A stretch of 31,546 nt of DNA from assembly GCA_964370115.1 (NCBI GenBank), contig CAYJIA010000026.1, forward strand, positions 1 to 31,546. Direction: 5' to 3'. The notes below the pieces were generated by a model, which saw nothing but the letters and a program-made list of their open reading frames with translations, was not told where the DNA came from and made no database searches. Source of the DNA: SIG603 sp964370115. Its GTDB lineage: Bacteria; Bacillota; Clostridia; Oscillospirales; Acutalibacteraceae. A program made the translations under genes and the position numbers. Of this stretch, positions 16,708 to 25,294 are shown piece after piece (position 1 is the first letter of the stretch; each line of letters starts with the position of its first letter).

Positions 16708-16736
16708 TTGCTTTATATATATTTTAGTGGTAAAAT
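16708..16736 (+). promoter_or_regulatory. Promoter of the cyclic-di-GMP gene pair
   Basis: -35 TTGCTT (16708-16713), a 17-base spacer ending in TGG, and -10 TAAAAT (16731-16736) with extended TG. The start codon is 47 bases downstream. This separates the signalling pair from the MATE run. Confidence 0.7.
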
Positions 16737-16782
16737 TATAAAGTCAATACTTGTTCAAATTTTTTATTAAGAGGTGTGAATT

Positions 16783-19122
16783 TTGGAAAAAAAAGTATAC
16801 GAATTAAAATATTTTTTACAGAATAAATTGAAAGTAGATTTAGGGTTTATTGTTTCTGTATTTACCCAATCCCCAAGCTCAGTGCTTGTTTTAGATAGTG
16901 ATTTTTATGTATGCACTTGCAATGAAAGTGTCTATACCATGTTTGGATGTGAAAGCGAAGCAGAATTTTCTGATAACTTTTCAGAGCTTTTTCCACGAAG
17001 ACAGCCCGACGGCGAGTATAGTAAAACTAAAATAAAAACTTTCTTCGACACTGTATACAACACGGGAAAAGAGCTTTTCCCTATCACTTGTTGCACTATG
17101 GCTGGCAAGCTTATAAATACCGAATTCACTTTCTTAAAACTCGACAGTTATGATGAAAACGGCAAAGCGTACATTATGTGTTTTGTTTTAGATGTGAGCA
17201 CCGCTACAAAAGAACGCGAAAGAGAAAAAATGTTTGCAAAAAGGTTTAAGGCTTTAATCGACGCCACACCTTTATGCCTAAATCTTTGGAACTCGAAATT
17301 TGAAAACCTTATGTGCAATACAAAGGCTGTAACCCTTTTTGACCTTGCCACGGAACAGCAATATTTAGATGAATTTTTCAAACTCTCTCCTCCCATTCAA
17401 CCCGACGGCCGAAACAGTGCCGATGTTGCCCATGGATATATAAAAGAAGCTTTTGAAAAAGGCTATGCTAAATTCAAGTGGATGCACTGCAAACTAAACG
17501 GCGATGAAATCCCCGCTGAAATCACTTTAGTTAAAGTTTTAGGTGTTGGCGAAGACGGCGAAGACATGGTTGCAGGCTTCACAAGAGACCTTAGGCCTCA
17601 ACTTTTAGGATATAGCAAAATCCACGCCGTTGAGGAATACTTCTTCAATAAAATTTCAGATAAAACTTTGATTAATATAATGTCAAAACTTTCGGAAGAA
17701 TGGTTCTTTGTCGTGGACTTGAGCTCATCTTCTATTCAGTATTTTGGAAATGGCAGTAAGATTTTCGACTCAGATAATGACAATACTATGTTCCCCGAAC
17801 ATCTTACAAACTCGGGCATCATTTACAAAGATGATATCCCTGAGTTTTTACGCATTGCAGAAAACATGAAAATGGGTGTGGTGACAAGCTCTGACATAAG
17901 ACTCGTCGCACTTGACGGCGAGGTAAAATACCATAAATTTATTTATCAAATAATTTCAAACGAAGAGGGCGCTCCAATGGTCGCAATCGGTAAGGCGACA
18001 GACATAAACGAGCAAAAAAATATTGAGCTTCGCTCAAAGACAGACTTACTCACAAATTGTTATAATAAAATTACAGCAGAAACCGCAATCTCAGATGCAC
18101 TTTATGAAAACGATAATGAAAACCACGCATTATTTATTATAGATATAGATAATTTTAAGGCTATAAACGATAACCTTGGACATCACTTTGGCGACTTGGT
18201 TTTAAGCGAAATCGCCTCAGAGCTTAAACCCTGCTTTAGAAATGACGATATAATAGGACGCATCGGTGGTGACGAATTTATTGCCTTTGCAAGAAATATA
18301 TCTGACATAACTACACTCAAGGCAAAAGCTAAGAAAATCGGCATTGCTTTTAACAAGACTTATCAGGGCGAACAAGGCTCGTACAACGTGTCGGCAAGTG
18401 TCGGAATATCAAGGTACCCTGCAGATGGAAAAAACTACGAAGATCTTTACAAGGCAGCCGACAAAGCACTTTACCAGTCAAAACTCGCAGGCAAAAACCG
18501 TGCTACTTTCTACGATATCAAGTTCCTTGATGGAACTATGAAAAATCGCACTACACTTGAAAACGCCAGCAGAGTTGCAAGCGTATACCTTGACACAGAG
18601 CTCATATCAATCGTTTTCAACCTTTTATATGAGGCAAAAAACATTACATCTTCACTAAATCTTGCACTAAAACTTTTAGGCGAAAAATTTGGAGCCGATA
18701 GATCTTATATTTTTGAAAGCCGCGATAATGGTAAAACCTACTCCAACACCCTTGAGTGGTGCAAAGGCGGAATTAAACCAGAAATAGACAATCTGCAAAA
18801 CCTTTCCGAAGAAGTTCTGCGTCCATTCTTTGTATTTGGCGAAAAATCGAGCATAGTATACAGCAATGACCTCTCGATATTTGAAGATGCACGAACATTT
18901 GAACTTATGAACAACCAAGATATAAAATCTTTCCTACATGCACAGGTCAAGGAGAAAAAATTTGTTAAACTTTTCCTAGGACTTGACGACTGTACAAAAG
19001 CAAGAATTTGGAATGAAAAAGAGATTAACACTTTACAATATCTTGCCAAAACTATGTCAACCTTCCTTCTTCTTAATGAAGAGCGCAATAAAGTAAAACT
19101 TTTATCAAACGATACTAACTAA
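16783..19122 (+). CDS. Diguanylate cyclase with PAS domains and a C-terminal GAF-like domain
   Basis: A 779-residue soluble sensor protein. Three PAS-like regions lie at about 20-145, 155-270 and 300-412; the first two share an RQPDG/IQPDGR element. The GGDEF domain (about 415-575) has an intact active site GRIGGDEF (GGDEF at 495-499), the DIDNFKAIND metal segment and an RNDD inhibitory I-site (486-489) five residues before the motif, so it should make c-di-GMP with product feedback. After it, residues about 595-770 resemble a GAF domain, an uncommon position since sensors usually precede GGDEF. No membrane segment or signal peptide is seen. The start is TTG at 16783 with AAGAGGTG upstream. 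The partner FIST-EAL gene follows after 26 bases. Confidence 0.9.
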   Translation: MEKKVYELKYFLQNKLKVDLGFIVSVFTQSPSSVLVLDSDFYVCTCNESVYTMFGCESEAEFSDNFSELFPRRQPDGEYSKTKIKTFFDTVYNTGKELFPITCCTMAGKLINTEFTFLKLDSYDENGKAYIMCFVLDVSTATKEREREKMFAKRFKALIDATPLCLNLWNSKFENLMCNTKAVTLFDLATEQQYLDEFFKLSPPIQPDGRNSADVAHGYIKEAFEKGYAKFKWMHCKLNGDEIPAEITLVKVLGVGEDGEDMVAGFTRDLRPQLLGYSKIHAVEEYFFNKISDKTLINIMSKLSEEWFFVVDLSSSSIQYFGNGSKIFDSDNDNTMFPEHLTNSGIIYKDDIPEFLRIAENMKMGVVTSSDIRLVALDGEVKYHKFIYQIISNEEGAPMVAIGKATDINEQKNIELRSKTDLLTNCYNKITAETAISDALYENDNENHALFIIDIDNFKAINDNLGHHFGDLVLSEIASELKPCFRNDDIIGRIGGDEFIAFARNISDITTLKAKAKKIGIAFNKTYQGEQGSYNVSASVGISRYPADGKNYEDLYKAADKALYQSKLAGKNRATFYDIKFLDGTMKNRTTLENASRVASVYLDTELISIVFNLLYEAKNITSSLNLALKLLGEKFGADRSYIFESRDNGKTYSNTLEWCKGGIKPEIDNLQNLSEEVLRPFFVFGEKSSIVYSNDLSIFEDARTFELMNNQDIKSFLHAQVKEKKFVKLFLGLDDCTKARIWNEKEINTLQYLAKTMSTFLLLNEERNKVKLLSNDTN

Positions 19123-19148
19123 TTTTATTATAAAGAAAGAGTGACTAT

Positions 19149-21689
19149 ATGTTAAGAATCTCTCAAGTTTATAAATCATCAGAAAATTTCGATGACTTTC
19201 TTACTCGTCAAAACATAAGTAAAACCAACGACTGCCTAGTCCGAATTTTGACATCCGATTTACAAAAAGACGGAGCTTTAAAAGTCGCAAAAGAAATAAG
19301 GCAAACTTTACCTAATTCTCATATAATGGGTATAAGTTCTGCGGGCGGTGTGGTAATGAATGGCGAAGTTGTAGACGACTGTACTGTCGTTGTTATAGAC
19401 ATGTTTCACAAAAGTGAAGTTGTACTTAAACATTACAAGTGGGATACGATTAGCCCTGCCGAGCTTGCAGCCCTAGTACATGAAGATTTCGCTAAATACA
19501 GTGGCGATAGAGAACTACTTGTAAATGTAATATTTGGCGACCACTACCCTCCCCTCAATGAATTTTTAGAGGAAACAAACAAGTTTTCTCCCATCATACA
19601 ACTTTCAGGAGGCGTAGCTGGCGATATTTTATCCACAGGACTTGCTGGATATATTTTCAGTGACGAGTGTATTTTTGAACACGGCGTCTTTGCAATGGCT
19701 GTCGTGGGTGAACACGTTAGAAATTTTGCAAGAATTTCTACATCTGTGGAGCCAATAAGCAAAACTTTTACTATTACTAAGGCAGACGGAAATATAATTG
19801 AAGAAATCGAAAATGAACCTGCCCTTAAATGGATGTATGACTATCTTGAACTAGATGAAGATAACACCGAAACTTTTGGCGACTGGACCTCTATGGCAAA
19901 TGACAATTATTTGTCTCATTTCCCACTCTTACTTGAAAACAGCGCGAAAAGCACTAGGTATACAAGATACGACGAAGAAAGTGGGAAATTAGCCCTTTAT
20001 TATAGTCGTTTGCCATCTGGCACAAATTTTAGAGTCAGCTATGTAAACCCAAGCAAAACTATGTCCGAAACCCATGATGTGTGTAGAGATATACTCGATG
20101 TTCCTGTTGAATATATGTTTGTTTACGCCTGCTTGTTTAGAAGAACTTATCTATCAAGCTGTATTAAGTGGGAGCTTTTGCCATTTGAGAATTTCCATGT
20201 TTGCGGTGTCTTTTTAATGGGTGAAATAGGCTCTGAAAACGGTAAAAACATTCTCCTAAACGGTTCTTCTTCGTTTATAGGCTTTGCTGAAAACGAGAGT
20301 TATATACTACCCGATGTTTCAAAACTTGCCGACACTAAGCTGATAGAAGATAATGACAGTTTTGTAAAAACCGCACAACAAAAAAGCCGTGAGCATCTTA
20401 GTTTTAACAATGCTTCACTTCTAAAAAAAATAAATGCTCAACAAGCCTTAGAAAAGATTGAGAGCGACTACGACCTTCACCTTTCTTTACCAAATATTTA
20501 TAAATTTGAAAAAGATAGGGAAAAACTGTCGATTGATAAGATATTTGTAATAGATGTTTCCACTGCGGACACAACTATCGCATCAGTTGGACAAGAGACA
20601 TATTATTCCTCTTGCAGAGTGCTCTTAAAGAAAGTTACCGACAGAATGGAGCAAAGAGGGCTTGATGCCACCTGTAGCATATATATAATAAACTACAAAA
20701 CATTTGCCATCACTGGAGACCGCAGTATGTCACCAGACTTTTTCTTAGGGAACATGAAAATTCTTTTTAATGAATTTGAGTATGGAACCTACAGTCAAAT
20801 TCATTTTTCTACCGTACTGCGAGGTGCAGTGGTTATAAATCAAGAAAATGGCCTTGAAACCGCACTTAACCTACTTCTCGCGACTAAAGATTCAACCGAA
20901 AACTTCATAGTCCACGACAAAGGCGAAGACAAGTCAAGCCTTTCAAACCATGAAGAATCAAGGATCATAAACCTTATCTCATCTGCCATAGAAAACGATA
21001 ACATTATTCCTTACTATCAAGGTTTGCACAATAATAATATCGGAAAAATCGACAAGTACGAAGCCTTGATGAGACTTGTCGACTTAGACGGAAATGTGTA
21101 TACTCCATTTGTCTTTATGGACATAGCAAAAAAATATAAATTCTACAGCAGAATTAGTATGAGAATGATAGAAAAGGTTTTAGAAGACTTTAAAGACAGA
21201 GACGAAACCGTGTCTATCAATGTATCCATGCAAGATATTCAATCAGATGCATTTAGAGTTTGGCTTATAGAAAAGCTTAAAAATTATCCGAGCCCCGAAA
21301 GAATTATTATAGAGTTTGTAGAAACAGAAAACTATCAAGCACTTAATACCCTGTTTGACTTTGTAACGGACCTAAAAACTTTAGGCAGCGGTATTGCCAT
21401 CGACGATTTCGGTTCTGGATATTCCACTTTTTCAACCGTGCTATCACTGAGCCCGAATTTCATTAAAATTGACGGAAGCATAGTTAAAGACCTTGAGAAT
21501 AACAGTGACAATATGATAATCTTAAACACGATAAAATTCTTGGCGACCCAAATGAAAACAAAGACAGTTGCGGAGTTTGTCGAAAATGCAGAGATACAAA
21601 AAATCGTGGAAGACCACGACGTAATGTACTCCCAGGGATATCATTTTGCAAAGCCCATGCCAATAAACGAAATTGATAAAGTGAAATGA
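19149..21689 (+). CDS. FIST-domain sensor cyclic-di-GMP phosphodiesterase (EAL)
   Basis: An 846-residue protein. Residues 1 to about 385 form a FIST_N/FIST_C sensor (GISSAGGVVMNGEVVDDCTVV, IQLSGGVAGD, VCGVFLMGEIG), a module proposed to bind small ligands such as amino acids. Residues about 455-600 look like a degenerate GGDEF domain without the signature. The EAL domain (about 605-846) keeps its catalytic set: EAL at 638-640, Asn691, Glu722, DDFGSG with Asp752 and Asp753, Lys773, Glu809 and Gln829. It should hydrolyse c-di-GMP to pGpG. It is paired with the upstream cyclase, giving a make-and-break module. No membrane segment is visible. A 12-bp-stem terminator lies downstream. Confidence 0.9.
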   Translation: MLRISQVYKSSENFDDFLTRQNISKTNDCLVRILTSDLQKDGALKVAKEIRQTLPNSHIMGISSAGGVVMNGEVVDDCTVVVIDMFHKSEVVLKHYKWDTISPAELAALVHEDFAKYSGDRELLVNVIFGDHYPPLNEFLEETNKFSPIIQLSGGVAGDILSTGLAGYIFSDECIFEHGVFAMAVVGEHVRNFARISTSVEPISKTFTITKADGNIIEEIENEPALKWMYDYLELDEDNTETFGDWTSMANDNYLSHFPLLLENSAKSTRYTRYDEESGKLALYYSRLPSGTNFRVSYVNPSKTMSETHDVCRDILDVPVEYMFVYACLFRRTYLSSCIKWELLPFENFHVCGVFLMGEIGSENGKNILLNGSSSFIGFAENESYILPDVSKLADTKLIEDNDSFVKTAQQKSREHLSFNNASLLKKINAQQALEKIESDYDLHLSLPNIYKFEKDREKLSIDKIFVIDVSTADTTIASVGQETYYSSCRVLLKKVTDRMEQRGLDATCSIYIINYKTFAITGDRSMSPDFFLGNMKILFNEFEYGTYSQIHFSTVLRGAVVINQENGLETALNLLLATKDSTENFIVHDKGEDKSSLSNHEESRIINLISSAIENDNIIPYYQGLHNNNIGKIDKYEALMRLVDLDGNVYTPFVFMDIAKKYKFYSRISMRMIEKVLEDFKDRDETVSINVSMQDIQSDAFRVWLIEKLKNYPSPERIIIEFVETENYQALNTLFDFVTDLKTLGSGIAIDDFGSGYSTFSTVLSLSPNFIKIDGSIVKDLENNSDNMIILNTIKFLATQMKTKTVAEFVENAEIQKIVEDHDVMYSQGYHFAKPMPINEIDKVK

Positions 21690-21690
21690 T

Positions 21691-21713
21691 AAAAGCCAGC
21701 CAATTTGGCTGAC
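21691..21713 (-). terminator. Terminator for the leftward (sugar transferase) transcript
   Basis: On the minus strand GTCAGCC and GGCTGGC (21713-21707 with 21701-21695) form a 7-bp stem including one G-T pair, loop of five, followed by TTTT. It lies 150 bases after the sugar transferase stop and two bases beyond the end of the EAL gene. Confidence 0.6.
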
Positions 21714-21749
21714 TTAGACTATCAAAAAACTGCATAAAAGAGAAATATA

Positions 21750-21785
21750 AGGAAGCTTTTTCTATCGCAAAAAGCTTCCTTTTTT
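21750..21785 (+). terminator. Terminator of the cyclic-di-GMP operon
   Basis: AGGAAGCTTTTT (21750-21761) pairs perfectly with AAAAAGCTTCCT (21769-21780), loop of seven, then TTTTT. This strong plus-strand intrinsic terminator is 61 bases after the EAL stop. Its right arm merges into repeat copy A. Confidence 0.88.
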
Positions 21786-21840
21786 GCCACTTTAGGGCAG
21801 AATTCACCATCAAAAATGCTCTTCTAAGGATAAGATTTCG
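21769..21840 (+). repeat. Dispersed repeat, copy A (left half only)
   Basis: This segment aligns without gaps to 26756-26827, with 61 of 72 positions identical by hand count, including AATTCACCA and TAAGATTTCG. Similarity stops after 21840, so only the left half of the unit is present. It fills most of the gap between the convergent EAL and sugar-transferase genes. Confidence 0.75.
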
Positions 21841-21862
21841 TTTTCCTTTTTTATTTCACCTG

Positions 21863-22450
21863 TTAACTTTTACCCTCTTTTACTCCATCACTTTTTGCAA
21901 CTTTAACCACTGTTCTAAATATGCACTTCATGTCGAATAAAAATCCTATTTTTTCTACATATTCGCCGTCAAGCTTCGCTTTTACTGGTATTTCTAGCTC
22001 GTCTCTTCCGTTTATTTGCGCCCAGCCTGTTATGCCGGGGAAAATGTCGTTCGCACCATATTTATCACGCTCGGCTATAAGATCGTCTTGATTCCACAGC
22101 GCTGGTCTTGGCCCTACTACGCTCATCTTGCCTGCAAGTACATTAAAAATTTGCGGTAGCTCGTCAAGCGAAGTTTTTCTTAAAATCTTGCCAAGCCTTG
22201 TGATATACTGATCTGGATTTTCAAGTAAATGCGTCGGACAGTCTTTTGGTGTGTCTATTTTCATTGTTCTAAATTTGAGTATGCTAAATAGCTTTTTATT
22301 TTTACCTACTCTCTTTTGCTTAAAGAATATAGGGCCTTTTGAGTCGCATTTTATCGCTATGAACAGTGCCAAGAACACTGGTGAAAGCAGAATTACTGCG
22401 ACAAGTGAAGAACCGAAGTCGAATATTTTCTTAAAAAAGTGTTTATACAT
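21863..22450 (-). CDS. Small polyprenyl-phosphate sugar-1-phosphate transferase
   Basis: A 195-residue monotopic phosphoglycosyltransferase of the bacterial sugar transferase family (PglC/WcaJ catalytic core). It has one N-terminal hydrophobic segment (about residues 9-34), GPIFFKQKRVGKNKKLFSI with LKFRTMK, RKTSLDELPQ with the catalytic Asp-Glu dyad, SVVGPRP and FPGITGWAQINGR. Such enzymes load the first sugar phosphate on undecaprenyl phosphate to begin a surface glycan. No glycosyltransferase or flippase gene is nearby, so it is an orphan here. The ATG at 22450 has AAGGTG five bases upstream; a longer reading frame would begin within the promoter. The donor sugar is unknown. Confidence 0.92.
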   Translation of the reverse strand: MYKHFFKKIFDFGSSLVAVILLSPVFLALFIAIKCDSKGPIFFKQKRVGKNKKLFSILKFRTMKIDTPKDCPTHLLENPDQYITRLGKILRKTSLDELPQIFNVLAGKMSVVGPRPALWNQDDLIAERDKYGANDIFPGITGWAQINGRDELEIPVKAKLDGEYVEKIGFLFDMKCIFRTVVKVAKSDGVKEGKS

Positions 22451-22484
22451 TATATCACCTTGTATTTCTAAATTATTTCGGACT

Positions 22485-22513
22485 ATTCTATCACGCCATG
22501 GTTTAAAAGTCAA
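22485..22513 (-). promoter_or_regulatory. Promoter of the sugar transferase, overlapping the upstream gene end
   Basis: On the minus strand -35 TTGACT (22513-22508), a 17-base spacer ending TGA and -10 TAGAAT (22490-22485), an extended -10. The -35 box overlaps the last codons of the decarboxylase gene, which ends at 22510. Confidence 0.8.
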
Positions 22514-23865
22514 ATTGTTCCAGTGTCTATTATATCTATACACTCTTTATCATAAATTTTCAAAAGCTCAACTATTTCTTTTGTTATAACTTCACCGCTT
22601 ACCGCTATGGGAATTGCAGGAGGACAAGACACAACCGAACTAGCACAAATCTTCCCTATCGCATATTCCACCTTAACGGTTTTTGAAAGACTAAACATTG
22701 TATCTTTAAAACTCATTTGCTTTGTAGATTTATACAATTTCGGCTTCACATCTATAATTTTATCCCTAACTACAAAGTTTTTGAAACACTCTTTTAATGC
22801 AATAAAATCCTCATCTTTGTTAAACGGAGAAAGCATTAGCACAATAAAATCCCTATCCATATATTCTATATGGATATTATTATTTAGAAATATTTCATTT
22901 ATCTCTTCTGGATAGTACCCAGCACTCTTGCAATCAATCGTAAGTTTTAATGGGTCGCTCTCCAGAATTTTCATTCCCTTTTCACTAAAGATTTTTTTCG
23001 CTTCGTCTATTTTTTCTATAGTCTTAATTAACTTATCTTTAAAGCTATAATCTAAAATTTTGTTTGCCATATCCAGCGACTTTAAAATCAAGTAAGAAGG
23101 GCTTGAAGAGCCGAAATACGACAGCGCCCGCCTTGCATATTCCAAAAAACTTTTATCTGCATTTTTAGATACATGAAGATACGCACCGCCTGTTATAACG
23201 GGCAGTGTCTTATGCGCCGAGTCGCATACTAAGTCCGCACCGAGGCTTATGGGATGCATATCGTCTTTTAAAAACTTCAAGTATGCTCCGTGGGCATTGT
23301 CGACAATCAGTGGTACTTTATGTTTTTTACAAACTGCTGAAAGCGCCGATATGTCCGACATACCTCCCAAATAATCTGGTGAAGTTATAAACACCGCCAT
23401 TGGCTTTTCATCATATTCATCTAAGATTTTGTCCAAATTTTCGACTGTAATTACGCAAGAACAAATTGAGTTTACACCTGTATCTTCCTCTGGATAAAGC
23501 CAATCCACGTCTAAGTCTAACAAGGCTAGTGCGTGCAAAAAAGCCTTGTGGGAGTTTCTTCCTGCCAAAATTGTGTTTGATTTACTATTTGACATGAGTT
23601 TTGCCAGATAAACCATCGCCTTTATAGACTGTGAAGAACCGCCGGTTACATAAAAACTGTGGGCTGTATCAAAAAGATTTGTCGCGTTTTTCTCGCTTTC
23701 TAGTATTATAGAACTTGGTGCAGACAAATCGTCCGCACCAAAAATCTCTGTTATATCACTGCCCTCAAAACCCAAAACACTTTGCCCCTTATGCCCTGGC
23801 ATATGAAACCTTACAGCGTTTGATTTTTCATAGGCACTTAAAAAATCACAAATAGGTGTTTTCAT
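22510..23865 (-). CDS. Orn/Lys/Arg decarboxylase family PLP enzyme
   Basis: A 451-residue fold-type I PLP enzyme of the Orn/Lys/Arg decarboxylase family, in the shorter Firmicute form (SpeA/YaaO-like). Motifs are FHMPGHKG (20-27), FGADDLS (42-48), VTGGSSQS, VDNAHGAYL (Asp189, His192) and SAHKTLPVITGGAYLH with Lys219 as the PLP lysine. It would make a polyamine (cadaverine, putrescine or agmatine); substrate cannot be assigned by eye. The ATG is four bases after the SCIFF maturase stop, with GAGGA inside the end of that gene, so the two are coupled. A link between the decarboxylase and the modified peptide is not established. Confidence 0.9.
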   Translation of the reverse strand: MKTPICDFLSAYEKSNAVRFHMPGHKGQSVLGFEGSDITEIFGADDLSAPSSIILESEKNATNLFDTAHSFYVTGGSSQSIKAMVYLAKLMSNSKSNTILAGRNSHKAFLHALALLDLDVDWLYPEEDTGVNSICSCVITVENLDKILDEYDEKPMAVFITSPDYLGGMSDISALSAVCKKHKVPLIVDNAHGAYLKFLKDDMHPISLGADLVCDSAHKTLPVITGGAYLHVSKNADKSFLEYARRALSYFGSSSPSYLILKSLDMANKILDYSFKDKLIKTIEKIDEAKKIFSEKGMKILESDPLKLTIDCKSAGYYPEEINEIFLNNNIHIEYMDRDFIVLMLSPFNKDEDFIALKECFKNFVVRDKIIDVKPKLYKSTKQMSFKDTMFSLSKTVKVEYAIGKICASSVVSCPPAIPIAVSGEVITKEIVELLKIYDKECIDIIDTGTI

Positions 23866-23869
23866 CTCA

Positions 23870-25228
23870 TCATTCCTCTAAAAGCGCAAGTTGCATCATT
23901 ATCGCACACTCTATGCGCTTTTTAAATAATTCACAGCCAAACGAGTACACTCCGTTTATATCTCCTGTAGAATTAAAGTTATTTGCGGCACAACCTCCCG
24001 AGCAATAGAACTTTGCCCAACAGTCTTTGCACTCTGGTTTTGAATATATGTTCGTGCTTCTAAAATCGTCTTGAATTTCCTTGTTTAGAACTCCCGTAAA
24101 AATCGAACCAAGTTTAAATTTATCGTTTCCAACGAACTGATGACATGGATACAAATCTCCGTTTGGCGTCACCGCCATATACTCCGTTCCACTTCCACAT
24201 CCGACAACTCTTTTATGAATGCAAGGCCCGTTTTTTAGGTCTAACATATAGTGGTAAAATTTAAAGGCTTTTCCTTCTTTTTCTCTTTTTATCATCTCTA
24301 GTGCCAGTTTTTCGTACTCATCAAAAAGTTTCGGCAAATGCTTTTCGGTCAGCGCATAACTCTCTTTCGGGTCACACACCACAGGCTCCATAGAAAGCTC
24401 AGTAAAGCCTAAGTCCGCCATATGAAAGATATCGTTTGTAAAATCAGGGTTTGCGCCTGTAAAAGTTCCGCGCATATAGTAGTTTTTGCCGTCTCTCTTT
24501 TTTACAAACTCTTTAAATTTTGGCACCACTACATCGTAACTTCCTCTGCCCTTATAGTCAATTCTAGAGCTGTCGTGTATCTCTTTTATTCCATCAAGCG
24601 ATAACACTATATTGTGCATTTCTTTGTTGCAAAAATCTATTACATCGTCATCAATCAGCATACCATTTGTTGTAAAAGTGAACCTAAAGTTTTTGTTATA
24701 CTCTTTTTCTATACTTCTAGCATACTTAACTAAATCTTTTACTACCTGCCAGTTCATCAGTGGTTCTCCGCCAAAGAAATCGACTTCCAAGTTTTTTCTT
24801 CCGCCTGAATTTTCTATTAAAAAGTCGAACGCCCTCTTGCCTGTTTCAAAACTCATCAGCGCATCATTTCCGTGGTATTTGCCCTGTGCCGCAAAGCAGT
24901 AGTGGCAATTCAAATTACAGGTATGCGCAACGTGTAGGCACATTGCTTTTATGACTTCGCTCTCATTTTTAAAGCTCAGCTTTTCATACTCATCTTTTAA
25001 AAATAGTTTTTCGTGGTCTTTTAGATACTGTATATCCTCAAGGCATAGCCTTACGTCTTCTTTTGTAATCTCACTGTATTTCTCAGTGATAATCTTTTCT
25101 ATCTCCTCCGAAGTTTTACCCTCGAACATAGAAATTATATCATACGCTACATCGTCGACTATATGAATGGCTCCGCTTACCACGTCTAAGACTATATTGT
25201 AGCCATTTAATTTATATTGGTGAATCAT
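23870..25228 (-). CDS. scfB: SCIFF peptide maturase, radical SAM/SPASM thioether synthase
   Basis: A 452-residue radical SAM enzyme (452 from the second ATG). Numbered from the first Met, the radical cluster is CNLNCHYC (Cys105, Cys109, Cys112). The SPASM region holds Cys337, Cys345, Cys363, Cys401, Cys404, Cys410, Cys414 and Cys433 for auxiliary 4Fe-4S clusters, with VTPNGDLYPCHQFVG and CSGGCAANN typical of the family. An N-terminal precursor-binding segment is expected at about 1-90. These enzymes install thioether links between Cys and other residues of the SCIFF peptide, forming a ranthipeptide. The SCIFF gene is directly upstream. Two adjacent ATGs occur (25231 and 25228); AGAGG is better spaced for the second, and homologues start MIHQYKLNG. 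Confidence 0.95.
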   Translation of the reverse strand: MIHQYKLNGYNIVLDVVSGAIHIVDDVAYDIISMFEGKTSEEIEKIITEKYSEITKEDVRLCLEDIQYLKDHEKLFLKDEYEKLSFKNESEVIKAMCLHVAHTCNLNCHYCFAAQGKYHGNDALMSFETGKRAFDFLIENSGGRKNLEVDFFGGEPLMNWQVVKDLVKYARSIEKEYNKNFRFTFTTNGMLIDDDVIDFCNKEMHNIVLSLDGIKEIHDSSRIDYKGRGSYDVVVPKFKEFVKKRDGKNYYMRGTFTGANPDFTNDIFHMADLGFTELSMEPVVCDPKESYALTEKHLPKLFDEYEKLALEMIKREKEGKAFKFYHYMLDLKNGPCIHKRVVGCGSGTEYMAVTPNGDLYPCHQFVGNDKFKLGSIFTGVLNKEIQDDFRSTNIYSKPECKDCWAKFYCSGGCAANNFNSTGDINGVYSFGCELFKKRIECAIMMQLALLEE

Positions 25229-25250
25229 CATGTTCCTCTTTTCAGAAAAT

Positions 25251-25277
25251 AAAAGTATCGCCTATAAAAGGCGATAC
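25251..25277 (-). terminator. Hairpin between SCIFF gene and its maturase (partial terminator)
   Basis: On the minus strand GTATCGCC and GGCGATAC (25277-25270 with 25262-25255) form a perfect 8-bp stem, loop of seven, followed by TTTTATTTT. It lies 17 bases after the SCIFF stop and 24 bases before the maturase start. No second promoter was seen, so it most likely attenuates the transcript or protects the 3' end of a short peptide mRNA. Confidence 0.75.
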
Positions 25278-25294
25278 AGTAAAACTTTTTATAA

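Noticed and set aside
22451..22543. N-terminal extension of the sugar transferase
   Set aside because: It would begin upstream of the mapped promoter boxes and overlap the decarboxylase; a good ribosome binding site precedes the ATG at 22450.
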